A DNA stretch of 64,000 nt. Origin: JBEDUK01 sp963781595. Its GTDB lineage: Bacteria; Actinomycetota; UBA4738. Location: positions 620,001 through 684,000 of the forward strand of contig CAWAGG010000001.1 in the NCBI GenBank assembly GCA_963781595.1, written 5' to 3'. This document shows, piece after piece, positions 18,338-25,835 of this stretch. Both the position numbers and the translations under genes were made by a program. Every line of letters starts with the position of its first letter. The first letter of the stretch is position 1. Below the pieces are notes generated by a model. That model did not search any database, was not told the origin of the DNA, and was given only the letters and a program-made list of their open reading frames with translations.

Positions 18338-19711
18338 ATGGCCAGTCCGACCCGCCGACCCGACCGGCGCCGTGAGGTCCCATCGCTCGACGCGTTGCTG
18401 CGTTCGCCCGCGGGGCGCAAGGCCGCCGACCGGCTCGGCCGACCGGTCGTGAAGCTGGCGATCGCCGAGGAGGTCGAACGCGTCCGCGGAGCGGCCGCCC
18501 GCGGCCACGCCGTCCCGCCCGCCGAGGAGATCCTCGCCCGCGCCGCCGGCGCGGCCGCGAGGGACGTGTTCGGGATCGGCGAGGTGCTCAACGCGACCGG
18601 GGTGCTCCTGCACACGGGGCTCGGCCGCGCGCCGCTCGCACGCGCCGCGGCCCGCGCAGCCGCCCGTGCGGGCCGCGGCTACGCGGACCTCGAGGTCGAC
18701 CGCCTGACCGGCCAACGGGGCCGCCGGACCGCGCACGCCGAGCGCCTCCTGGTCGCACTGACCGGCGCGGAGGCGGCGCTCGCGGTGAACAACGGCGCGG
18801 CCGCCCTGCTCCTCACGCTCGCCGCGCTCGCGAAGGGCAAGGAGGTCCTCGTGTCGCGCGGCGAGCTGATCGAGATCGGCGGCGAGTTCCGCCTCCCCGA
18901 CATCATGGCCGCCTCGGGCGCGCGCCTCGTCGAGGTCGGCACCACGAACCGCACCCGTCGCGCCGACTACGCGCGCGCGATCGGGCCGAAGGTCGCGATG
19001 ATCCTCAAGGTTCACCCGAGCAACTATCGCGTCGTCGGGTTCACGAACACCGCATCGATCGCCGAACTGTCGACCCTCGCGGCGGACGCGGGCATCCCGA
19101 TGGCGTTCGACGCGGGCAGCGGGTTGCTCGAGCGAACCGGCGACATCCCGGCGGACGAACCATCGCTGGTCGAGAGCCTGGCGGACGGGGCCGACCTGGT
19201 CGTGTCCTCCGGTGACAAGCTCCTCGGCGGGCCGCAGGCGGGCCTCGTCGTGGGGAAGTCCGGGCTCGTCGAACGACTCCGCAAGCATCCGATCGCGCGG
19301 GCCGTGCGCCTGGACAAGATGACGGTCGCCGCGCTGGAGGCGACCCTGCGGCTCCACGCGACCGGCCGGCGAGCTGAGATCCCGCTCTGGCGTTCCCTGG
19401 AGACCCCGCAGCGCGCGCTGATGACGCGGGCGAAGGCCGTCGCGTCATGCTTCCGGGCCGAACGCGCCACCGCGCGCGAGAGCGAGGCGGCCGTGGGCGG
19501 CGGGTCGCTCCCCGGCTACGCGATCCCGTCCGCCGAAGTCGTGGTGCCGTCGGCCGACGCCAACGCCCTGGGGGCTCGCCTGCGGACCGGCCAGCCACCG
19601 GTCTTCTGTCGCGTGGAGGACGAGGCCGTCGCGTTCGACCTGCGGACCGTTCCTCCGGAGGACGACGACCGGCTGGTCGGCGCGATCCGCCACGCGCTCG
19701 GATCCTCATGA
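18338..19711 (+). CDS. selA: L-seryl-tRNA(Sec) selenium transferase
   Basis: A 457-residue PLP enzyme that converts seryl-tRNA(Sec) to selenocysteyl-tRNA(Sec) with selenophosphate. Conserved blocks are VLNATGVLLHTGLGRAPL, DLEVDRLTGQRG, AVNNGAAALLL, SRGELIEIGGEFRLPDIM, VGTTNRTR and KVHPSNYRVVGFT. The PLP lysine is Lys294 in SSGDKLLGGPQ. The N-terminal extension and C-terminal domain have normal length. The stop overlaps the selB ATG (ATGA), so translation is coupled. No tRNA(Sec) gene or selD was found in the window. Confidence 0.95.
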   Translation: MASPTRRPDRRREVPSLDALLRSPAGRKAADRLGRPVVKLAIAEEVERVRGAAARGHAVPPAEEILARAAGAAARDVFGIGEVLNATGVLLHTGLGRAPLARAAARAAARAGRGYADLEVDRLTGQRGRRTAHAERLLVALTGAEAALAVNNGAAALLLTLAALAKGKEVLVSRGELIEIGGEFRLPDIMAASGARLVEVGTTNRTRRADYARAIGPKVAMILKVHPSNYRVVGFTNTASIAELSTLAADAGIPMAFDAGSGLLERTGDIPADEPSLVESLADGADLVVSSGDKLLGGPQAGLVVGKSGLVERLRKHPIARAVRLDKMTVAALEATLRLHATGRRAEIPLWRSLETPQRALMTRAKAVASCFRAERATARESEAAVGGGSLPGYAIPSAEVVVPSADANALGARLRTGQPPVFCRVEDEAVAFDLRTVPPEDDDRLVGAIRHALGSS

Positions 19712-21609
19712 GCACGCCGGCGCCCTCGCGACGCACGGGTCCGGCCTCGCCCGCTGGTACGGACGCCGCTCCGCTCTCCGTGATCGCGACCGCCGGCCAC
19801 GTCGATCACGGGAAGTCGGCGCTGATCCTCGCGCTGACCGGCATGGACCCGGACCGCTGGGCCGAGGAGAAGCGCCGCGGCCTCACGATCGACCTCGGGT
19901 TCGCCTGGACGATCCTTCCCTCCGGGCGCGAGGTCGGGTTCGTCGACGTTCCCGGCCACGAGCGCTTCATCCGCAACATGCTCGCGGGCGTCGGCCCGGT
20001 GCGCCTGGTGCTGTTCGTCGTCGCCGCCGACGAGGGATGGAAGCCGCAATCCGAGGAGCACCTCCAGATCCTCGACGTGCTCGGGGTCGACGGTGCGGTC
20101 GTGGCGCTCACGAAGGTGGACCTGATCGAGGACCCGGCGGGCGTCGAACGCCGCGCCGACGAGGTCCGCGACCGGCTGGCGGGGACCCGGCTGGCCGACG
20201 CCCCGTTGGTCGGCGTGTCCGCGCGGACCGGCGAGGGCCTCGACGCGCTCCGGGCGGCGCTCGACCACATGGTCTCGACCGCCCCGGTGCCCGCCTCGGA
20301 CGGCCGCCCGCGCCTGTTCGTCGACCGCGCGTTCACGATCCGGGGTGCCGGGACGGTGGTCACCGGGACGCTGACCGGCGGCCCGATCGAGGTCGGATCC
20401 GAAGCCGAACTCCTCCCGTCCGGCCACCGAGCCCGGATCCGAGGCCTGCAGACGCACAAACGAACGCTCTCGACAGCCCGGCCCGTCTCCCGCGTCGCGG
20501 TGAACCTCGCGGCCACCGAACGCGGCGGCGCCGAACGCGGGGATGTCCTGGCGCTTCCCGGCGAGTGGCGCGCGACGTCGACGTTCGAAGGCTGGATCCG
20601 GGCCGTGCGAGGCCTGCCGCATCCGCTCACCGCACGCGGCGCGTTCAAGGTCTATGCGGGCTCCGCCGAACGCGACGCGAGGGTCCGCATCTACGGCGCC
20701 GCCTCGATCGCCGAGGACGAGCGCGCGTTCGTCCGCGTGATGCTCTCGAGGCCCGCGGTGCTCGATGCCGGCGACGGGTTCGTGCTCCGCGACGCCGGGC
20801 GGCGCGAGACCGTCGCAGGGGGCTACGTCCTGGACCCGTTCCCGCCGGGGCGGCCCGGCCGCGACCCGGTCGCCAGGCTCGAACCGCGCGTCGGGGCCGA
20901 CCGCGGCGACCTCGCGATGCGGTTCGTCGTGGACCGCGGCGCGGTTCCCGTGGACGATGTTCGACCACACACCGGCGTTCCGGTAGCGAGCCTGGTCGAG
21001 CGCGGCGCGGTGGAGCTCGAAGGCTGGATCGCGGATCCCGTGTACGTGGAGACGGCCGGCCGGACGCTCGCCGCGGCGATCCACGTCCACCACGCGGAGC
21101 ATCCCCTCCGGCAGGGACTGGAGGTCGGCGAGGCGAGGGCCATGTTCCCGCGGATCCACGGGTCGCTCGCCGACGCCTTGATCGAGCGGCTCGTCGCCAC
21201 CGGAGCGATCGAACGGGACGGCACGGTCCTTCGGCTCCCCGGACATGCCACACGCACCGAGGGTCTGCCGGACGCCGACCGGTTGGTCGCCGCCGTCGCC
21301 GACGCCGAGCCCTTCCCGCCATCGGTGAAGGATCTGGTGGGCTCGGGGTTCGACCTCGAATTGATCGGGGCCGTCTGCGCGGACGGGCGCTTGGTCCGAG
21401 TCTCCCCCGACATCGTGGTGACCCCGGCGCTGCTCGCCCGCGGCGAGGCGGTCGTCAGGGCGAACGCCGGTGGCCCCGAAGGGCTCACCGTCTCGTCGTT
21501 CAGGGAGGCGCTGGGGACCAGCCGCCGGTACGCGCTCCCGCTGCTCGAGCACTTCGACCGGCAGGGCGTGACCAAGCGGCAGGGGGACGTTCGGCTGCTT
21601 CGTGCGTGA
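19708..21609 (+). CDS. selB: Selenocysteine-specific elongation factor SelB
   Basis: A 633-residue GTPase that delivers selenocysteyl-tRNA(Sec) to UGA codons followed by a SECIS hairpin. G1 is GHVDHGKS at residues 30-37, G2 lies in KRRGLTIDLGF, G3 is DVPGHERF and G4 is TKVDL. Next come translation-factor beta barrels (RPRLFVDRAFTIRGAGTVVTGTL). The C-terminal 200 residues hold winged-helix repeats that bind SECIS RNA (RIHGSLADALIERLVATGAIERDG and the final SFREALGTSRRYALPLLEHFD). The final motif is typical of SelB. It follows selA with a 4-base overlap. Confidence 0.95.
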   Translation: MSTPAPSRRTGPASPAGTDAAPLSVIATAGHVDHGKSALILALTGMDPDRWAEEKRRGLTIDLGFAWTILPSGREVGFVDVPGHERFIRNMLAGVGPVRLVLFVVAADEGWKPQSEEHLQILDVLGVDGAVVALTKVDLIEDPAGVERRADEVRDRLAGTRLADAPLVGVSARTGEGLDALRAALDHMVSTAPVPASDGRPRLFVDRAFTIRGAGTVVTGTLTGGPIEVGSEAELLPSGHRARIRGLQTHKRTLSTARPVSRVAVNLAATERGGAERGDVLALPGEWRATSTFEGWIRAVRGLPHPLTARGAFKVYAGSAERDARVRIYGAASIAEDERAFVRVMLSRPAVLDAGDGFVLRDAGRRETVAGGYVLDPFPPGRPGRDPVARLEPRVGADRGDLAMRFVVDRGAVPVDDVRPHTGVPVASLVERGAVELEGWIADPVYVETAGRTLAAAIHVHHAEHPLRQGLEVGEARAMFPRIHGSLADALIERLVATGAIERDGTVLRLPGHATRTEGLPDADRLVAAVADAEPFPPSVKDLVGSGFDLELIGAVCADGRLVRVSPDIVVTPALLARGEAVVRANAGGPEGLTVSSFREALGTSRRYALPLLEHFDRQGVTKRQGDVRLLRA

Positions 21610-21649
21610 CCAGGGGACCCGTCGGCGCCGATGCCTGGGGGGGGGCGCG

Positions 21650-21931
21650 TCACTCGACGACGTGCAGGTCCCGTTCCATCTGCCGGAGCATCGCCCGGCG
21701 TTCGATCTCGTTCAGCCCGCCCCACACGCCGTGGGGCTCGCGGATCCGGATCGCGTAGTCGAGGCACTCGACCCGGACGGGGCAGACGGCGCAGATCGCC
21801 TTCGCGCTGCGCTCACGGGTGAGGCGCTCGTCCCGCTGCTCGGGTCGGCTCGGCGGGAAGAACAGGCTGGTGTCCTCCCCGCGGCACAGGGCCCGCCACT
21901 GCCATCCCCATTCCCACGTCTGCGTCGCCAT
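21650..21931 (-). CDS. WhiB-family iron-sulfur transcription factor
   Basis: A 93-residue Wbl protein, a family essentially limited to Actinomycetota and their phages. The four cluster-binding cysteines are Cys16, Cys47, Cys50 and Cys56, with the usual CxxC (ICAVCPV). The GVWGGLNEIER turn follows, then a short basic tail. It resembles WhiB1/WhmE-type proteins that act with the primary sigma factor, but the subgroup cannot be fixed from sequence alone. It converges on selB and seems to be a single-gene unit. Confidence 0.93.
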   Translation of the reverse strand: MATQTWEWGWQWRALCRGEDTSLFFPPSRPEQRDERLTRERSAKAICAVCPVRVECLDYAIRIREPHGVWGGLNEIERRAMLRQMERDLHVVE

Positions 21932-22116
21932 GGCGTCGGCCGTCCGGCCTCCACTCCTCCGCTCGGTCGTCGGTCACCAGTTGTACGACGACGTGGACGC
22001 GCCGACCCAGCGAACGGTTGCCTCCTCCATAGGAAACGCACGAACCTGAGACGCGCTCAGGCTCTTCTTCGTGTGCGCAGGAGGGACGAACGGACGCCGC
22101 ACCGCGCCGGTCCGCC

Positions 22117-23532
22117 TCAGCCAGAATCGTCCTCGGACTCGGACTCGGACTCGGACTCGGACCCGGGCTCGGGCTCCGGGTCGACCTGCAGCACGAGACC
22201 GTCGATCCCTCGGACGCGCACCTTCGTCCCCTTGCCGATCGGCCCGTCCATCGACCGGGCCCGCCAGACGGTGCCCTTGACCACGACCCCCCCGACCGGA
22301 TCCAGGTCGCTGCGCACCTCGCCGGTCAGGCCGACCAGGCCGACCTGCTGCGACCTGATCCGCTCGCGCGCCTGGACCGCGACGGTGAAGCCGAACCCGA
22401 ACAACAGGAACCCGCCGATCGTGAACAGGACCGGCAGCCACAGGGGCACGCGGATCGCAGCCGATACCCCCCACCACGTCCAGAGCGATCCGACGAGGAA
22501 CGCCGCCGTGCCGATCCCCGTGAGCCACGCCAGGCGCCGCACGATCACGTCCGCCCCCTGGAGCGCGATACCACCGACGATCAGGACCAGGCCGACCCAC
22601 CGGAAGGGGATCACCCAGAGTCCGTAGCCAGCGAGGGCGAGCCCGAGCAGGCCGGCGATGCCGGCGAGCCCGAACCCCGACTGCGTGAACTCGAACGCGA
22701 TCGCCCAGAGCGCCAGCACCAGCAGCACGTAGACGGCGACGGGCGTCCCCACCGCGTGCAGGGTCCGCCGCACGGGACCGATCTCGTGGAACCGGACCGC
22801 GACGGGTCGAGCGACCGACCCACGGGTCACGAGCGTCACACGCTGCGAGCGGACCGTGACGGTGCGACCGTCGAGCGTTCGCAGCAACTCGGGAACGTCC
22901 CGCGCCACCAGGGCGACGGCCCCGGCCCGCTGCGCGGGCCCGGCGGGGAGCGCTCGCACGGCGGCGGCCGCGGCACCCGCTGAGGTCGCGCCGGCGCCCG
23001 GCGCGAGCGCCTGCAGCGCCCGCGAGTTCGCCGCGACCTTGGCGGCCGGCTCGGTCGAAGCCTTCCTCGCAGGATCGAACGGCCGCCCGGGCCCCAGGCC
23101 CGCTCCGGGGGCCATCGTGGCGAGCGCGGACGAGTACACGAGGTAGAGCGCCCCGCCTTGGGCCTTCGCGCTGGCCGGGCCGACCCAGGCGATCACCGGG
23201 ACGGACGCCGATCGGATGAAGGCGCCCAGGCGGACGGCCTGGTCACCGTACGCGCCCAGGGAATCGATCTGCAGCACGACCGTCGCGTCGGACGCGCCCT
23301 CGGCCTCCGTGGCCTGGATCGTCCCGCGGATGTAGGCCGCCTCGGACGGGTCGATCATCCCCGTCACCTTGACGATGTCGACGGTCGCGACCTCGGCTCC
23401 CTGTGGCGACAGCGTCGGGGCCGCCGAGGCATCCGGCGCCGATGAGGCCGCGATGGCGAGCGCGAACGGGGCGAGGAGCAGCGCTCGCCGGATCACGGAT
23501 CGACACGGGGGGGATGCCCGGTGGAGAAGCAT
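22117..23532 (-). CDS. NfeD-like membrane protein with degenerate ClpP-like domain
   Basis: A 471-residue protein: signal peptide (residues about 14-38), a ClpP/crotonase-like domain (VDIVKVTGMIDPSEAAYI to about residue 215), a block of about five hydrophobic segments, then a soluble OB-fold NfeD domain (GLVGLTGEVRSDLDPVGGVVVKGTVWRAR). Where NfeD peptidases have AASAG with the catalytic Ser, this protein has AQGGA, so the protease site appears lost. The later MAPGAGLG block is kept. The chain ends in an acidic Ser-Glu repeat. NfeD proteins usually work beside stomatin-like proteins in membrane quality control; no stomatin gene is adjacent here. A TACGAT box lies 7 nt before the ATG. Confidence 0.85.
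   Translation of the reverse strand: MLLHRASPPCRSVIRRALLLAPFALAIAASSAPDASAAPTLSPQGAEVATVDIVKVTGMIDPSEAAYIRGTIQATEAEGASDATVVLQIDSLGAYGDQAVRLGAFIRSASVPVIAWVGPASAKAQGGALYLVYSSALATMAPGAGLGPGRPFDPARKASTEPAAKVAANSRALQALAPGAGATSAGAAAAAVRALPAGPAQRAGAVALVARDVPELLRTLDGRTVTVRSQRVTLVTRGSVARPVAVRFHEIGPVRRTLHAVGTPVAVYVLLVLALWAIAFEFTQSGFGLAGIAGLLGLALAGYGLWVIPFRWVGLVLIVGGIALQGADVIVRRLAWLTGIGTAAFLVGSLWTWWGVSAAIRVPLWLPVLFTIGGFLLFGFGFTVAVQARERIRSQQVGLVGLTGEVRSDLDPVGGVVVKGTVWRARSMDGPIGKGTKVRVRGIDGLVLQVDPEPEPGSESESESESEDDSG
22133..22162 (+). repeat. Hexamer tandem repeat, five copies of TCGGAC
   Basis: Five perfect copies followed by imperfect CCGGGC and TCGGGC units. It encodes the Ser-Glu dipeptide repeat at the C-terminus of the NfeD-like protein. 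Copy number may vary between strains by slippage in steps of two residues without changing frame. Confidence 0.9.
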
Positions 23533-23539
23533 CGACCGA

Positions 23540-23545
23540 ATCGTA
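23540..23545 (-). promoter_or_regulatory. -10 box for the NfeD-like gene
   Basis: TACGAT on the minus strand, 7 nt before the ATG at 23532; divergent from the ArsA promoter 16 bp away. Confidence 0.5.
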
Positions 23546-23560
23546 CAGGTCGACCGCCCC

Positions 23561-23566
23561 TATAGT
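23561..23566 (+). promoter_or_regulatory. -10 box for the double ArsA gene
   Basis: TATAGT, 7 nt before the ATG at 23574. Close to consensus and consistent with a leaderless message. Confidence 0.55.
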
Positions 23567-23573
23567 GCCGGCC

Positions 23574-25799
23574 ATGACGGGCGGTGGGCTGCGACGACGG
23601 CGGGGGCGGGAGGGTTCTCGGAGCACCGGGCCACCCGCCTGGCTCCTCGACCCGGGGATCCTGGTGGTCTCGGGCAAGGGAGGGACCGGCAAGACGACCG
23701 TCGCCGCGGCGATCGCCTCGGCGGCCGCGTCGAGAGGCATCCGCGTCCTGCTCACCGAGGTCGAGGGCCGCGGCGAGCTCTCGCGGATCCTCGGCGTCCC
23801 CGACCCCGGATACGCGATCCGGCCGACCCCGCTGGGCTTCGACATCATGTCGATCACACCGATGGAGGCGGCGCTCGACTACCTCCACCGGTACTACGGG
23901 ATGGATCGGTTGAGCCGCCCGCTGCTCCGATCGGGCGGGCTCGAGCAGGTCATCCGTGGCGCCCCCGGGTTCCGGGACCTCCTCATCGCCGGGAAGGTCT
24001 ACGAGCTGGCCAGGGCACGAGCCGGCGATCCCGACGCGCTCGACCCGGTGCACGACCTGGTGATCGTCGATGCCCCACCGACGGGTCAGCTCGCCGCGTT
24101 CCTTTCGGCGCCGGAGACGTTCGCAGGGCTGATCAAGGTCGGCCCCATGAAGCGCCGCGCGGCGAGCGTCGCCGCGATGTTCCGGGCTCGGGCCCGCGTC
24201 GCCTTGGTGGCGGTCCCCGAGGAGATGGCGGTCGCGGAGACGCTGGAGGCGGTCCCGACGATCGCGGCCTGCGGCGTCCGGTTCGCCGGCGTGGTGATGA
24301 ACCGCATCGCGCCCCAACCGTTCCCGCCCGGGACCTCGCACGCGGGAGCGGGGCTCACGCAGGCCGCCGTGATCGAACGCTCCGCGAAGGCGGGGCTGCG
24401 GCTGCCGGCGCCGGACGCGGGGCACCTCGTCGGGACCACCGCCGACGGGGCTCGACGACGACGTCGCGATCGTCGGTTCGTCGCATCGCTCAGGACCGGC
24501 GCCGGGCCGCTCGTCGACCTGCCGGACGTGTCCGACCTGCCGCCGGGCGAACGGCTCGGCGTCCTCGCCCGGGCGATCGCGGGCCAGACGGCCGCGCCCG
24601 ATATCGTCAGGCTCCCTTACCATGCGTCCGCCGGATCGCAGCTCCGTCCCGTCGCATTGGACGAACCGCTCCGCGATGCTCGGATCGTCGTCGTCTGCGG
24701 CTCGGGCGGCGTCGGCAAGACCAGCGTCTCCGCCGCGCTCGCGATCCACATGGCTGAAGCCGGACGCCGGACGATCCTGCTGACGATCGACCCGGCGCGA
24801 CGCCTCGCGACGGCGCTCCGGCTCCCCCGGCTGACCGGCGAGCGAACCACGATCGGCCTCGCGCACGGCCGTTCGCTCGAGGCGTTGCAGCTCGACACGA
24901 AGCGGACGTTCGACGAGCTGGTCGAGCGGTTCGCGCCGGACGCCGCCCAGCGGGACCGGATCCTGACGAACCCCTTCTACGGCCGGATCGCCGACACGCT
25001 CGGTGGGACGCACGAGTACATGGCGATGGAGAAGCTCTACGAGCTCGCCGAGGAGGAGGACCACGACGTGCTGGTCGTCGACACGCCGCCGACCCGCAGC
25101 GCGCTGTCCTTCCTGGACGCGCCCAAGCGCCTGACCGACTTCCTCGGAGGGCGGTTCCTGCGATTGATGCTCTGGCCGACGATCACCGCCGGGAAGCTCA
25201 CGCTCTCAGCCGCCCGGTTCGGCGCCCGGACGGTGCTCCGCACGGCCGGGCGCCTGGTCGGAGGAGAGACGCTCGCAGACACCGTCGAGTTCCTCGCCGC
25301 GTTCGAGGGGATGTACGCGGGGTTCAAGGAACGCGCCGACCGCGTCATGGAGCTGATGGCGTCGCCCGCGTGCGCGTTCGTCGTCGTCGCGGCACCGACG
25401 CCCCCGAGCCTCTCGGAGGCTGGCGCGTTCGTCGACCGGCTCGACGCGGGCGGGATGCGGACCGCGGCGGTGATCCTGAACCGCTGGCACCCGCAGGCGC
25501 AGGCGGAACCCCCGCCCGATGCGCGGCGTGCGGCGGCCAAGCTCGGGCGGGGCGATGCCGTGGACCGCGCCGTCGCCGCCGTGCTGCGGTTCGGCGCGCG
25601 CGACGCCGCGCTGCGTGCGCTGGAGGCCAACGACATCGGGCGGTTCACGGAGGCGTATCCCCGCGTGGACGTCGCCGCCGCGCCGGAGCTGCCCGGGGAC
25701 GTCCACGACGTGTCCGGTCTCCGTCGGATCGCGGAGCATCTGTTCGAACCCTCCACCGAACCCCAACACCTTCGGGGTCGGGGCCGCGTACCCTACTGA
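23574..25799 (+). CDS. Tandem ArsA/GET3-family ATPase (two ATPase domains in one chain)
   Basis: A 741-residue protein with two deviant Walker A sites, GKGGTGKT at residues 34-41 and GSGGVGKT at about 377-384. Domain 1 also has IVDAPPTGQLAAFL and VAVPEEMAVAETLE; domain 2 has LTIDPARRLATALRL, DVLVVDTPPTRSALSFL and AAPTPPSLSEA. In most actinobacteria the two halves are separate adjacent genes; here they are one open frame. No arsenite-binding cysteine motif is evident, so arsenite export is unlikely. The actinobacterial pair is of unknown function, perhaps linked to membrane protein or cell-division control. It is followed 37 nt later by the PBP gene. Confidence 0.88.
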   Translation: MTGGGLRRRRGREGSRSTGPPAWLLDPGILVVSGKGGTGKTTVAAAIASAAASRGIRVLLTEVEGRGELSRILGVPDPGYAIRPTPLGFDIMSITPMEAALDYLHRYYGMDRLSRPLLRSGGLEQVIRGAPGFRDLLIAGKVYELARARAGDPDALDPVHDLVIVDAPPTGQLAAFLSAPETFAGLIKVGPMKRRAASVAAMFRARARVALVAVPEEMAVAETLEAVPTIAACGVRFAGVVMNRIAPQPFPPGTSHAGAGLTQAAVIERSAKAGLRLPAPDAGHLVGTTADGARRRRRDRRFVASLRTGAGPLVDLPDVSDLPPGERLGVLARAIAGQTAAPDIVRLPYHASAGSQLRPVALDEPLRDARIVVVCGSGGVGKTSVSAALAIHMAEAGRRTILLTIDPARRLATALRLPRLTGERTTIGLAHGRSLEALQLDTKRTFDELVERFAPDAAQRDRILTNPFYGRIADTLGGTHEYMAMEKLYELAEEEDHDVLVVDTPPTRSALSFLDAPKRLTDFLGGRFLRLMLWPTITAGKLTLSAARFGARTVLRTAGRLVGGETLADTVEFLAAFEGMYAGFKERADRVMELMASPACAFVVVAAPTPPSLSEAGAFVDRLDAGGMRTAAVILNRWHPQAQAEPPPDARRAAAKLGRGDAVDRAVAAVLRFGARDAALRALEANDIGRFTEAYPRVDVAAAPELPGDVHDVSGLRRIAEHLFEPSTEPQHLRGRGRVPY

Positions 25800-25835
25800 G
25801 GACCGGGACGTCACCGACGGCCTGGAAGGATCCTG

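Noticed and set aside
19516..21552. Minus-strand open frame of 678 codons opposite selB
   Set aside because: It is a shadow caused by high GC; the selB translation on the plus strand has every conserved motif, while the minus product has no recognisable domain.
22133..22162. CRISPR-like repeat
   Set aside because: Only a 6-bp unit with no spacers; it encodes a Ser-Glu tail.
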